From CAZYJR01 sp964647905 (lineage in GTDB: Bacteria > Desulfobacterota > DSM-4660 > Desulfatiglandales > HGW-15), in contig CAZYJR010000018.1 in assembly GCA_964647905.1 (NCBI GenBank), positions 9,122 through 73,121 on the forward strand: 64,000 bases of DNA, in the 5' to 3' direction. Positions 34,399-43,323 of this stretch are shown here, one piece after another (positions within the stretch are counted from its first letter, which is position 1; each line of letters starts with the position of its first letter). A program made the position numbers and the translations under genes. Under the pieces are notes generated by a model. That model saw only the letters and a program-made list of their open reading frames with translations. It was not told where the DNA came from and did no database searches.

Positions 34399-35565
34399 AT
34401 GGGAAAGGTAGGAATAATAGGAGTGGGCCAGAGCTCATTCGTCCGGGGATACCCGGGCTCCGTCAGGGAGCTGGCTTTCGAGGGATTCAAGGACGCCATG
34501 AAGGACGCCGGCTTGACGGCGGCGGACATAGGCGCCTCGGTGATCTGCTCAGCCCCGGAGTATGACAAGCAGCGATCACCGGCGGGGGTCTTCGCCGAAT
34601 ACATGGGGCTCACCCCGCAGCCCACCTTTTACGTGGAGACGCTCTGCTCGTCGAGCAGCAGCGGACTGCGCCTGGCATACTCGCTGGTGAGCTCCGGGCT
34701 CCACGACTCGGTGGCGGTGATCGGGTTCCAGAAGATGAGCGAGATTTCCTCCTCCGAGTCCCAGGAGCGCATGGGGCGAGGGGCCGACATCCAGTGGGAG
34801 AGCCCCTTCGGCACCATGATGCCGGCCTACTACGCCATGTACGCCCGGGCCCACATGGAGAAGTACGGAACCACCCCTGAGGACCTGGCGCTGATCCGGG
34901 TCAAGGCCTCGACTTATGGGCAGATCAATGAAAAGGCGGTCTACCGCAAAGCTGTTGAGTTGGGGATGTTCAGCGATCCGGAGAGCCCCATGTCCGGACC
35001 CGTGGCGAGCCCTCTCAGGGTCGGGGATTGCTGCGCCAACGCGGACGGGAGCTCGTGCGTGATCGTGGCCAATGAGGAAAAGGCGCGCGCCTTCAGTGAC
35101 AAGCCGGTGTGGATACTCGGCCTCGGTGCCGCTTCGGAAGCGGTGAACCTGGCCGGACGCGATCTCCTGACCGGACTCTCGGTGGGCATCAAGGCCGGGG
35201 AGCAGGCTTACAACATGGCGGGGGTGACCCCCGAGGACATAGACGTGGCCGAGGTCCACGACTGCTTCACCATAGCCGAGCTCATGGCGTACGAGAACCT
35301 GGGATTCGCCGAGCCCGGGGAAGGACGGGACCTGATCAGGGGCAAGGAGACATACAAGGAAGGGAGCATCCCGGTCAACGTGGACGGAGGGCTCCTGTCC
35401 AAGGGCCATCCCATCGGTGCGACCGGCGGATCGCAGATTAGAACCATCGTGCTCCAGCTCCGCGGAGAGGCCGGAGACATGCAGGTCAAGGACCCGGAAA
35501 TCGGCCTGGTTCACAACATCGGGGGCGTGGGTCTGTACGGAAACGTCACGATTCTCGGGAGGTAA
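34399..35565 (+). CDS. Thiolase-family protein (SCP2/acetyl-CoA acetyltransferase-like)
   Basis: A 388-residue thiolase fold. The nucleophile Cys lies in VETLCSSSSSGLRLAYSLV (near 85), the SCP2-type His in VHDCFTIAELMAYENLGF (near 290), and SKGHPIGATGGSQIRTIVLQ (near 333) forms the third motif. The fourth conserved Cys of degradative thiolases is replaced by HNIGGVGL. GGAGG lies upstream of the ATG. Such proteins usually pair with a DUF35 zinc-ribbon protein, encoded immediately downstream; the two probably form a CoA-ester condensing or cleaving complex. Substrate unknown. Confidence 0.9.
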   Translation: MGKVGIIGVGQSSFVRGYPGSVRELAFEGFKDAMKDAGLTAADIGASVICSAPEYDKQRSPAGVFAEYMGLTPQPTFYVETLCSSSSSGLRLAYSLVSSGLHDSVAVIGFQKMSEISSSESQERMGRGADIQWESPFGTMMPAYYAMYARAHMEKYGTTPEDLALIRVKASTYGQINEKAVYRKAVELGMFSDPESPMSGPVASPLRVGDCCANADGSSCVIVANEEKARAFSDKPVWILGLGAASEAVNLAGRDLLTGLSVGIKAGEQAYNMAGVTPEDIDVAEVHDCFTIAELMAYENLGFAEPGEGRDLIRGKETYKEGSIPVNVDGGLLSKGHPIGATGGSQIRTIVLQLRGEAGDMQVKDPEIGLVHNIGGVGLYGNVTILGR

Positions 35566-35567
35566 AA

Positions 35568-36005
35568 ATGGGAAAGAAGAAGGAAATAGACGCACGTTTC
35601 AACAAGTTCGGGACCGTCCCCTTCACGGCCACCACCAAGGTCAATGACTTTATCGACTATCTGGAGCAGGGCAAGGTGATGGGAACCCGCTGCAAGGACT
35701 GCGGGCTGATGTTCTTCCCGCCCAGGGCGGACTGCTTCCGCTGCCTGGGCGGCGACATGGAATGGTTCGAGGTCAGCGGCAAGGGCAAGCTCCTCAGCTT
35801 CAGCAAGCTGGAGTACGCACCCCAGGGATTCGGAGAAGACCTTCCCTATTGCATAGCGCTCCTGGACTACGGAGACTACAAGGTCTTCGGCAGGATCGCC
35901 CCTGACGTGCCCGAGGAGGAGATCCGAGTGGGGATGGAGATGGAAACCGTGGCCAATCGGCTGCCTAACGGGCAGTTGAACTACGTATTCCGGAAAGCGG
36001 CCTAG
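35568..36005 (+). CDS. DUF35 OB-fold/zinc-ribbon protein, thiolase partner
   Basis: A 145-residue protein starting 3 bases after the thiolase stop. It has a rubredoxin-like zinc ribbon with CKDCG and CFRCLG (near residues 42-61) followed by an OB fold (GKGKLLSFSKLEYAP, GYKVFGRI-like strands). DUF35 proteins act with thiolases as acyl-CoA channelling or scaffolding subunits. GGGAGGT overlaps the thiolase end as ribosome-binding site. Its stop shares the base before the next gene's GTG. Confidence 0.9.
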   Translation: MGKKKEIDARFNKFGTVPFTATTKVNDFIDYLEQGKVMGTRCKDCGLMFFPPRADCFRCLGGDMEWFEVSGKGKLLSFSKLEYAPQGFGEDLPYCIALLDYGDYKVFGRIAPDVPEEEIRVGMEMETVANRLPNGQLNYVFRKAA

Positions 36006-36907
36006 TGATTATTCCTTGCGGCGGCTGGATGGAAATCACCGTTGAGGAGTCCGATCCGGCCGCCCATGAAGCAATAAGCGCGTATCTCCTGGAGCTGGGC
36101 TGCGACGGGATCGTTGAAGATCCAGGCACAGGAGCTTCCCTCAAGGCCTATCTCCCGGAACCCGGTCCGGAATACGACCTCCGGGCCCGTGTGGAGGCCT
36201 TTCTCCGAGAGCTGGCGTCCATCTTCCCGGATGCGGGCCGAACCCGGGCGACATTCTCCACTCTCCCCCACCGCGAGTGGGGGCTTGCCTGGAGGGCCCA
36301 TTTCCGGCCCGAGCGGGTCACCCCCGGGCTGTTGATTTTGCCGGCCTGGGAGAAAGACGTCCCCTTGGAGCCCGGGTGCTCGGTGATCAGGATGGATCCG
36401 GGCCCTGCCTTCGGCACGGGAAAGCACCCCACCACCAGGATGTGCCTGCGGGCCCTGGAAGACTTGAGTCTTCCAGGGCCGTGGGACATGCTGGACATAG
36501 GCACCGGCAGCGGGATACTGGCTGTTTACGCTTCGATCCTCGGCGCCCGCCGGGTGACGGCCGTTGATTCAGACCCCGAGGCCCTGCGCTGGGCCGAATG
36601 GAACATTCGGCTGAACGGCCTTACCGCGCGCATCCGATTGTCCTCCACGCCCCCTGAGGCCTTGGACGAGGCCTTCCAGGTGGCGGCGGCCAACCTGGAC
36701 CTGAAGACCATCGTGGGTCTTTGCCCCTGGTTCCCAAGGGTGGTACGGAAGGGCGGGACCCTCATCCTCTCCGGGATACTGGCCGAAGACGCGCAGCGGG
36801 TGAAGGAGGCCGTGGAGGAACAAGGGTTCTCCATAGCGAAGGCCATGGACCAGGAGGAGTGGGCATGTCTGGTGGCCAGGGCCGAGCAGGAGGGCGGGTA
36901 CCCGTGA
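36005..36907 (+). CDS. prmA: Ribosomal protein L11 methyltransferase
   Basis: A 300-residue protein from a GTG at 36005 that shares a G with the preceding TAG. An N-terminal substrate-recognition domain (WMEITVEESDPAAHEAISAYLLELGCDGIVED) precedes the SAM-binding Rossmann domain: MDPGPAFGTGKHPTTRMCLRALE, then DIGTGSGILAVYASILGARRVTAVDSDP (motif I), and the AANLDL motif IV near 225. PrmA trimethylates L11 in the ribosome. It overlaps rsmE by 4 bases. Confidence 0.93.
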   Translation: MIIPCGGWMEITVEESDPAAHEAISAYLLELGCDGIVEDPGTGASLKAYLPEPGPEYDLRARVEAFLRELASIFPDAGRTRATFSTLPHREWGLAWRAHFRPERVTPGLLILPAWEKDVPLEPGCSVIRMDPGPAFGTGKHPTTRMCLRALEDLSLPGPWDMLDIGTGSGILAVYASILGARRVTAVDSDPEALRWAEWNIRLNGLTARIRLSSTPPEALDEAFQVAAANLDLKTIVGLCPWFPRVVRKGGTLILSGILAEDAQRVKEAVEEQGFSIAKAMDQEEWACLVARAEQEGGYP

Positions 36908-37665
36908 GGCGCTTCCTGGTGGACAAGCTCGAGCCCGAGGAGGGGATGATCAGGGTCCATGGGGCCGAAGCCCGCCACATGACCCGCGTCCTGCGTATGG
37001 GTCCCGGGGATCGGATCATGCTGATGGACGGTTCCGGGGAACGACTCCAAGCCGTGATTCGCTCCATTGACGGGGACGCCGTATACCTGGAGCCGGAGCG
37101 GCCCGTCCCGTCACCTCCTCCTTCTCCGGTGGACTTGACCCTGTGCACCGCGCTGCTCAAGTCGCGGGCCATGGACTACCTGGTTCAAAAGTCGTCCGAA
37201 CTCGGGGTCACCCGGATCCGGCCCTTCACCTCCGGGCGCACCGTGGTGAAGCTCCCCGGTGAAAGGGTCCCCGCGCGTCTCCTCCACTGGAGGGATATCG
37301 CCCGGAATGCGGCCAAGCAGGCGGATCGCTCGGTTCCGGCCGAGGTCCTCGCACCCCTTCCGTTCCCGAGGCTCCTGGAGGACCGGCGTGGGGGCAAAGC
37401 CGTCAAAGTCCTGCTCTGGGAAGCGGAGGCCGGCCGGGACCTCAAGTATATCCTGCGCAGCACCGGCCCCTGCCCCGCATTCGATGCGATAATCGGCCCC
37501 GAGGGCGGATTCCGAGAGGAGGAAGTGGAAAAGGCTCGCTCCGCGGGCTTCCTGCCGGTATCCCTCGGACGGCGGGTCCTCAGGGCGGAGACTGCGGCGC
37601 TCACCGTGGCGGCCATAGTCCAGTACGAGTGGGGTGACCTGAGCCTGCCCGCGTCCGGAGCCTGA
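36904..37665 (+). CDS. rsmE: 16S rRNA (uracil-1498-N3)-methyltransferase
   Basis: A 253-residue protein from a GTG at 36904 that overlaps the prmA stop (GTGA), with GGAGGGCGGG upstream. It has a PUA-like start (RRFLVDKLEPEEG, HMTRVLRMGPGDRIMLMDG) and the SPOUT catalytic domain: LKSRAMDYLVQKSSELGVTRI, IGPEGGFREEEVEKARSAG and SLGRRVLRAETAALTV, the knot. It converges with enolase. prmA and rsmE often sit together as ribosome-modifying genes. Confidence 0.94.
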   Translation: MRRFLVDKLEPEEGMIRVHGAEARHMTRVLRMGPGDRIMLMDGSGERLQAVIRSIDGDAVYLEPERPVPSPPPSPVDLTLCTALLKSRAMDYLVQKSSELGVTRIRPFTSGRTVVKLPGERVPARLLHWRDIARNAAKQADRSVPAEVLAPLPFPRLLEDRRGGKAVKVLLWEAEAGRDLKYILRSTGPCPAFDAIIGPEGGFREEEVEKARSAGFLPVSLGRRVLRAETAALTVAAIVQYEWGDLSLPASGA

Positions 37666-37695
37666 AAAGAGGCCTGGAGCCGGCTGTCCCGTTGC

Positions 37696-38976
37696 TCAGC
37701 CTCTCCCCGGGGGGGACCATTCGAACCGGGCCGCCCCCCCCAGCTCCTCTTCGATCCGCAGGAGCTGGTTGTACTTGCAGACTCGCTCCGAGCGGCAAAG
37801 GCTGCCGGTCTTTATCTGGCCGGTGCCGGCGGCCACGGCCAGGTCGGCTATGAAGGTATCCTCGGTCTCCCCTGAGCGGTGGCTCGCTATGGTATTCCAT
37901 CCCGCCCTCTGGGCGGTCTCAATGGCATCCAGCGTCTCGGTGAGGGTCCCTATCTGGTTCAGCTTTATGAGGACCGCATTGGCCGAGCCCTCCCGGATGC
38001 CGCGCTCGATGCGCTTGGTGTTTGTGACGAAGAGGTCGTCTCCCACCAGCTGGACCCGCTCTCCCAGCCGCTTGGTGAGGGCCTTCCAGTTCCGCCAGTC
38101 GTTCTCGGCCAGGGCGTCCTCAATGGAGACTATGGGAAAGCGCTCCACCCAGCCGGCGTAAAATTCGATCATCTCTTCGGGCGTCAACTTGGAGCCGTCG
38201 GACCTGGAAAACACGTAGCGGCCGTTCCTGAAAAACTCGGACGAGGCGGGATCAAGGGCCATGACCACGTCTTGCCCCGGCTTGTAACCGGCCTCCTCAA
38301 TCCCCGCCAGGACCATCTCCACGGCCTCGTCATTGCTCTTGAGATCCGGTGCGAAGCCCCCTTCGTCGCCCACCGCCGTAGAGAGGCCTTGCTTCTTGAG
38401 GACGCGGGCCAGACCGTGGAACACCTCGGAACCGATCCTCAAGGCCTCCCTGAAGGTCCGCCCCCCCACAGGCATTATCATGAACTCCTGGAGGTCCACG
38501 TTGTTGGCCGCATGCTCCCCCCCGTTTAGGATGTTCATCATGGGGACCGGCAGGCGGCAAGCATTGATCCCACCCAGGTAGCGATAAAGAGGCATGCAGA
38601 GGGCCCCGGCGGCCGCCCGGGCGGCTGCCAGGGATACGCCCAGGACCGCGTTCGCCCCCAGCCTCTTCTTGTTCCCGGTCCCGTCCAGCTCGATCAGGGT
38701 CCTGTCCACCAGGCGCTGTTCAGTGGCCGGGATCCCATGGAGCTCCGGGGCGATCACCCGGTTGACGTTCTCCACCGCCTTCTCAACCCCCCTGCCCCCG
38801 TATCTCTTTCTGGCCTTGTCCCGGAGCTCCACGGCCTCGTACTTGCCGGTGGAGGCCCCGGACGGGACCGCCGCCCGGCCCACTGAACCGTCTCTCAGTC
38901 GGACCTCCACCTCCACGGTGGGGTTCCCCCTGGAGTCCAGAATCTCCCTGCCCATTACCATCTCTATCCGTTCCAT
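37696..38976 (-). CDS. eno: Enolase
   Basis: A 426-residue enolase from the ATG at 38976 (GGGGGAGG upstream). It has GREILDSRGNPTVEVEV, the catalytic pieces SGASTGKYEAVELRD, GNKKRLGANAVLGVSLA, VGDEGGFAPDLKSN (Glu), IEDALAENDW (metal Asp/Glu), VGDDLFVTN, LIKLNQIGTLTETLDAI and SHRSGETEDTFIADLAVA. It converts 2-phosphoglycerate to phosphoenolpyruvate in the cytosol. A longer upstream open frame to 39042 is probably not used. Confidence 0.97.
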   Translation of the reverse strand: MERIEMVMGREILDSRGNPTVEVEVRLRDGSVGRAAVPSGASTGKYEAVELRDKARKRYGGRGVEKAVENVNRVIAPELHGIPATEQRLVDRTLIELDGTGNKKRLGANAVLGVSLAAARAAAGALCMPLYRYLGGINACRLPVPMMNILNGGEHAANNVDLQEFMIMPVGGRTFREALRIGSEVFHGLARVLKKQGLSTAVGDEGGFAPDLKSNDEAVEMVLAGIEEAGYKPGQDVVMALDPASSEFFRNGRYVFSRSDGSKLTPEEMIEFYAGWVERFPIVSIEDALAENDWRNWKALTKRLGERVQLVGDDLFVTNTKRIERGIREGSANAVLIKLNQIGTLTETLDAIETAQRAGWNTIASHRSGETEDTFIADLAVAAGTGQIKTGSLCRSERVCKYNQLLRIEEELGGAARFEWSPPGRG

Positions 38977-39125
38977 TGCATCCTCCCCCGGCCGGCCCCT
39001 TATCTCCCCGGCCCGCAAAAAGGGAACCCTCAAGCGACCCACTCGACCACTGGGACTATAGTGGATTTGAAGGTTGCTGACAAGACTCGAGGCTGGTACA
39101 AATAGGGTGCAATCGGGAGATAGAG

Positions 39126-40556
39126 ATGCGCTCGGAGCCGACCCTGGACCTCATGCCCCTTTTTGAACCCCGCACCGTGGCCGTAATCGGTGCCTCTCGA
39201 AATCCGGAAAAGTTGGGATGGCACGTTATGACCAGCCTGACCAAGGGAGGGTTCCGGGGGCGCATAGTGCCTGTCAACCCGGGCTCCGGGGAGATCCTGG
39301 GGCTGCGGGCCGCGCCTGATATCGAGGGGATCAGGGGAGATGTCGATCTGGCCGTTGTGGTGGTCCCGTCGGCCCGGGTCCCCGAGGTCTTCGATTCCTG
39401 CGCCCGGAAGGGCGTGGGCGGAATAGTCTTGATCACAGCAGGATTCAAGGAAATCGACGACCCCGAGGGCAGCCGCCGCCAGGAGGATCTGGCCGGCCGA
39501 ATACGGCGGGCGGCTATTCCGGTCATAGGGCCCAACACCTTCGGCCTGGTCAACGTTTGCCGGGACTTGAACGCCACCTTCACCCCGGAGTTCTCCCGGC
39601 TGGACAAGGGCCGGGTGGCCCTGGTGAGCCAGAGCGGCGGCATAGCGCACCTCTCGGCCTTTCTGGCGCAGCGGGAGGCCCTGGGCATAAGCAAAGTCGT
39701 GGGTCTGGGCAACCGCCTGAACGTGGATTTCGCCGACATGCTGGCGTTTCTAATGGACGACCCGGATACCGCTGTAATCGCCCTGTACATTGAAGGGATG
39801 GAAAACCCGCGCGCATTCTTGAATGCGGCCTCGGCCCACCGGGGGAGGAAGCCCGTGGTGGCCTTGAAGACCGGGAGGTCCTCGGCGGGAGATAGGGCCT
39901 CCCTCTCCCACACCGGGTCCCTGGCCGGCCGGGACGAGCTTTACCAGGGCCTTTTCCGCCAGGCCGGGATCCTCAGGGTGGAAGAAACCGAGGCGCTTTT
40001 GGACGCCTCCAGGGTGCTGGCATCCTCGCCCCTTCCAGCGGGGAATCGGGTGGCGGTGCTGACCGGTCAGGCCGGACCGGGAATGGCCGCCTGCGATGTA
40101 TGCGAGGCCGAAGGTCTCCTCGTCCCCCGATTTACGGCCGGGACGCGGGCGGAGGTGGAGAGGCTGCTCCCGCCTCTGGCCCTGAGGACGAATCCCGTGG
40201 ACATGGGGCCCGCCTGGTACGACAGTGAAGCCATCACGGCGATGATGCGGGCGGTCCTGGAAGACGAACACATCGACGCCGCCTTGCTGCTCATGATGTT
40301 CGCCTCTGCCAACCGCTCTGCGATAGCCGGGATCGCCCCTTTTCTCGAGGAGTGGAGCCAGCGAAAGCCGGTCGTGGCCTGCTTGACGGCCCCTCCCGGC
40401 GTCTGGGACAGTGAGATCCGGGAGCTCGAGTGCTCCGGCTCGCTGGTAAACTTCGCCACCCCGGAGCGTGCGGCCGGGGCCCTGGCGTGTCTTTGGAAGG
40501 CGGCCCGGCTAAGGGAGCGGCCGGGAACGGAACGAAAAGCATTAGCCGTGAGCTGA
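39126..40556 (+). CDS. NDP-forming acyl-CoA synthetase, alpha-type subunit/domain
   Basis: A 476-residue protein. A CoA-binding Rossmann domain (PRTVAVIGASRNPEKLGWHVM) is followed by two succinyl-CoA-synthetase alpha-like domains (VALVSQSGGIAHLSAFLA, LKTGRSSAGDRASLSHTGSLAG with the phosphorylated His). The ATP-grasp beta domain found in fused homologues is absent, so a separate beta subunit is needed and none is in view. It may reversibly make acyl-CoA with ATP or GTP formation. GGGAGA precedes the ATG. The formyltransferase-like gene starts 3 bases after its stop. Confidence 0.9.
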   Translation: MRSEPTLDLMPLFEPRTVAVIGASRNPEKLGWHVMTSLTKGGFRGRIVPVNPGSGEILGLRAAPDIEGIRGDVDLAVVVVPSARVPEVFDSCARKGVGGIVLITAGFKEIDDPEGSRRQEDLAGRIRRAAIPVIGPNTFGLVNVCRDLNATFTPEFSRLDKGRVALVSQSGGIAHLSAFLAQREALGISKVVGLGNRLNVDFADMLAFLMDDPDTAVIALYIEGMENPRAFLNAASAHRGRKPVVALKTGRSSAGDRASLSHTGSLAGRDELYQGLFRQAGILRVEETEALLDASRVLASSPLPAGNRVAVLTGQAGPGMAACDVCEAEGLLVPRFTAGTRAEVERLLPPLALRTNPVDMGPAWYDSEAITAMMRAVLEDEHIDAALLLMMFASANRSAIAGIAPFLEEWSQRKPVVACLTAPPGVWDSEIRELECSGSLVNFATPERAAGALACLWKAARLRERPGTERKALAVS

Positions 40557-40559
40557 GTC

Positions 40560-41360
40560 ATGAAACCCACTCCCATCTTTGATCCGGAAAAGGCGAAGCG
40601 TCCCATGAGGGTGGCGGCGTTCATGTCGGGCTCCGGGAGCAACGTGGTCAGGCTCCTGGAGAGACAAAAGGCCCTCTGGGAGGAGAGAGGCCGATCCCCT
40701 TTCGAGGTGAGGCTCATCTTCAGTGACCGCTCAGACGGGGCCTCCAGGGGGGAGGCCATCGCCTTGGAGCACGGCCTGCCTTATACGAGCTATGACATAA
40801 GGGCCTTCCACCGCCTGCGCGGTCTGGAGAGGACTGTTTCAACTCCCGCCGGGCTTGCCGCACGAGCGGAGTACGACAAGGTGCCCGCAACCTTGCTGCG
40901 GGCCTTTGAAATCGACCTGGTCGCCCTCGGCGGCTATATGAGCTACACAACCCTGAGCGGCTGCGTAAACGTGCATCCAGCGGATCTATCCATCCGCAAC
41001 CCGGACGGAACCCGCAAGTACGTGGGCGACCGCGCGGTCCTGGACGCCATTCTTGCAGGCGAGACCGAGCTGAGGTCCTCGACCCTGTGGACGGACCAAG
41101 GGGTGGACACCGGCCCCCTCCTCATGGTATCCGCCCCGGTCCAGGTGAGGCCGCCCGGGGCCCTTGAGGCCCTGCGCCAGGACCCGCAGCGCCTCAGGCA
41201 GGTTGCGGCCGAACATCAGGATCGCTTGAAGGAGGCGGGGGACTGGAAGATCTTCCCCCTGACCGTGGAGATGATCGCTCTGGGGCGATTCGCACTGGAC
41301 GATTCGGGGAAGGTCTATGTAGACGGCTTCCACGTACCGGACGGATACAGGTTCTCCTGA
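40560..41360 (+). CDS. Formyltransferase-like protein (PurN family)
   Basis: A 266-residue protein with the N-terminal RVAAFMSGSGSNVVRLLERQ, matching the substrate loop of GAR transformylase, and the later NVHPADLSIRN (His-Asp pair) and DQGVDTGPLLM motifs. The central catalytic Asn-His-Asp set is partly present; the first part is longer than PurN (about 200-212). It may use a formyl-folate donor, but the acceptor is unclear. It follows the acyl-CoA synthetase gene by 3 bases. Confidence 0.75.
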   Translation: MKPTPIFDPEKAKRPMRVAAFMSGSGSNVVRLLERQKALWEERGRSPFEVRLIFSDRSDGASRGEAIALEHGLPYTSYDIRAFHRLRGLERTVSTPAGLAARAEYDKVPATLLRAFEIDLVALGGYMSYTTLSGCVNVHPADLSIRNPDGTRKYVGDRAVLDAILAGETELRSSTLWTDQGVDTGPLLMVSAPVQVRPPGALEALRQDPQRLRQVAAEHQDRLKEAGDWKIFPLTVEMIALGRFALDDSGKVYVDGFHVPDGYRFS

Positions 41361-41451
41361 GCTTCAAGAACCGCTGGAATCGGGCGTGTACGAGCTTGCC
41401 GTCCCCTTTGACCACGCAACCTCAAAGAACGCGCGGGGGCGCTGAAGGGTA

Positions 41452-42105
41452 ATGCCGACTGCACCTACACCGGGCAATGAGAAGAGCTCCGGCCAACGGC
41501 GACTCACAACAGAGGACGAGCACCGCCTGGTGGAGCGCTTCCGTGAAGACCCGCCGGGCGCAATTCAAGAGCTGGTGGAGACCTACGAAGAGGGACTCTA
41601 CAACTTCGGGATCCGCATGTGCGGCCAAAAGGAAGACGCCGAGGACATAGTGCAGGAGACCTTCCTGAGCGCATTCAGGTATCTGGAAGATTTCAGGGAG
41701 GAGGCCCGCCTCAAGAACTGGCTCTTCAAGATAGCCGCCAACGCCTGCCGTCGCAAGCGGCGAAAGAAGAGCTCGGAGCCCGACTACGAGCTTTCCCTGG
41801 ACTCCCTGCTGCCGGGCGGCGACGGTGAGTCCGAAACCTATCAGATCCCGGACGTCTCTTCCGATCCCTCGCAAGATCTGCTGCGCGCCGAGCTCAAAGA
41901 AGTGATCCGAGGGGCGCTTGGCTCCCTGCCTCCCAAGTACCGCATGACCTTCAGCCTGAGGGACATGGAGGGGTTCAGCACCGAGGAGACCGCGGAGATA
42001 ATGGGAGTTACGCCGCAGGCCGTAAAGACCAGGCTCCACAGGGCCAGGCTGTTCATGCGAAAATCCATCTCCGAGCACTATCGAAAGGATCGAGCCGGTG
42101 CGTGA
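41452..42105 (+). CDS. ECF (RpoE-type) RNA polymerase sigma factor
   Basis: A 217-residue sigma factor. Region 2 is ELVETYEEGLYNFGIRMCGQKEDAEDIVQETFLSAFRYL with WLFKIAANACRRKRRK; region 4 is LGSLPPKYRMTFSLRDMEGFSTEETAEIMGVTPQAVKTRLHRAR. GAAGGG lies before the ATG. Its end overlaps the anti-sigma gene start, indicating translational coupling and partner-switching control. An acidic linker of about 45 residues separates the two regions. Confidence 0.94.
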   Translation: MPTAPTPGNEKSSGQRRLTTEDEHRLVERFREDPPGAIQELVETYEEGLYNFGIRMCGQKEDAEDIVQETFLSAFRYLEDFREEARLKNWLFKIAANACRRKRRKKSSEPDYELSLDSLLPGGDGESETYQIPDVSSDPSQDLLRAELKEVIRGALGSLPPKYRMTFSLRDMEGFSTEETAEIMGVTPQAVKTRLHRARLFMRKSISEHYRKDRAGA

Positions 42106-42352
42106 AGACTGCATGAGGCACTTCGATAAGATCTCAGAGTACCTTGACGGCGAGCTCGACCAGGGGACCACGGAGGAAATCGAGCGGCACCTCGAGGAGT
42201 GCCCCGAGTGCCGGGATTGTGTGGAGACCCTCCGGAAGACCGTGGAGCTCCTCAGGAGATCTCCCAACGAACCTGTACCCGACGATGTCCGCTCGAGAAT
42301 CCGTTCAGCGCTCAAGGACTGCCTGGCGGGCTCCCCGGAGCCGGACGGCTAG
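42098..42352 (+). CDS. Zinc-finger anti-sigma factor (zf-HC2 type)
   Basis: An 84-residue protein from a GTG at 42098 overlapping the sigma stop; an ATG at 42113 is possible. It carries the anti-sigma zinc motif HLEECPECRDC (H-x3-C-x2-C), preceded by the helix FDKISEYLDGELDQGTTEEIERH. No membrane segment follows, so it is a soluble ZAS anti-sigma that probably binds the adjacent ECF sigma. Confidence 0.88.
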   Translation: MREDCMRHFDKISEYLDGELDQGTTEEIERHLEECPECRDCVETLRKTVELLRRSPNEPVPDDVRSRIRSALKDCLAGSPEPDG

Positions 42353-42418
42353 CAGCCCCGTACAAGGTCCTGGCAGCAGCCGGGAAGAGGAGAGAGTCCC
42401 GGGTAGCAAGGGGGACGG

Positions 42419-43291
42419 ATGCACGATTCGATTACGGCAGGCGGGGACTTCCAAGGGCTGATTCGCAGGGCGCTTGAAGAGGATCTGGGCCCGCTGGGGG
42501 ATGTCACCTCCATGGCCGTGATCCAAGCCACCCACAGGGCGGAGGCGCTCATCGAGGCCAAGGAGCCCGGGGTTCTTTCCGGCGCTTATTTGATCGATCC
42601 GGTTTTTCGGCTGTTGGACCCGGGCCTTTCTCAGGAATTGCTCCTCCAAGAGGGGGCCGTCATGGAGAAAGGGTCCGCGATCGCCCGCATCTCCGGCCCG
42701 ACCAGGAGCATTCTGGCCGGGGAGAGGGTGGCACTGAACTTCCTCCAGCACCTGAGCGGCATAGCCACCCGCACCGCAGGGCTCGTCTCCCTCCTCGCGG
42801 GAACCCGGGCCGTACTGCTCGACACCCGGAAGACCACACCGGGGCTCAGATCGCTGGAGAAGCAGGCGGTCAGGGCCGGCGGCGGCCGGAACCACCGCTC
42901 GGGCCTGTACGACATGATCCTCATAAAAGACACCCATGTGAGGGCATGCTCCGGCCCGCGGGCGGCCGTGACCAAGGCCCGGCGTTTCAGAGAGCAGGAC
43001 CCGGTGCGTTCCGGACTGGCCATCGAGGTTGAGGTCCAATCCAGGGAGGAGTTCCTGGAGGCCCTCAGGGCCGAGCCGGATCGCATAATGCTGGACAACA
43101 TGGGGTTGGATGAAATTAGGGAATCCGTCCGGCTCCGGGACCAAAGGGCGCCCGGGGTCGAACTGGAGGCAAGCGGCAATATCACCGAGAGTACCATAAG
43201 GGCGGTGGCCTTGACCGGCGTGGACTTCATCTCGTCGGGGGCCCTGACCCACAGCGTGCGGGCACTGGACATCCACTTGGTGATCTCTTGA
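42419..43291 (+). CDS. nadC: Nicotinate-nucleotide pyrophosphorylase (quinolinate phosphoribosyltransferase)
   Basis: A 290-residue NadC: N-terminal IRRALEEDLGPLGDVTSMAV, then ERVALNFLQHLSGIATRT, LLDTRKTTPGLRSLEKQAVRAGGGRNHRSGLYDMILIKDTH, the QPRT signatures, and FISSGALTHSVRALDIHL. It makes nicotinate mononucleotide from quinolinate in NAD synthesis. GGGGGA precedes the ATG. Confidence 0.96.
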   Translation: MHDSITAGGDFQGLIRRALEEDLGPLGDVTSMAVIQATHRAEALIEAKEPGVLSGAYLIDPVFRLLDPGLSQELLLQEGAVMEKGSAIARISGPTRSILAGERVALNFLQHLSGIATRTAGLVSLLAGTRAVLLDTRKTTPGLRSLEKQAVRAGGGRNHRSGLYDMILIKDTHVRACSGPRAAVTKARRFREQDPVRSGLAIEVEVQSREEFLEALRAEPDRIMLDNMGLDEIRESVRLRDQRAPGVELEASGNITESTIRAVALTGVDFISSGALTHSVRALDIHLVIS

Positions 43292-43323
43292 GCCTTTAAA
43301 GGCCGGCCCCCATCACCCACGTC

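Noticed and set aside
34576..35595. A 339-codon open frame antisense to the thiolase gene
   Set aside because: The thiolase frame has intact catalytic motifs and a ribosome-binding site; the antisense one has neither.
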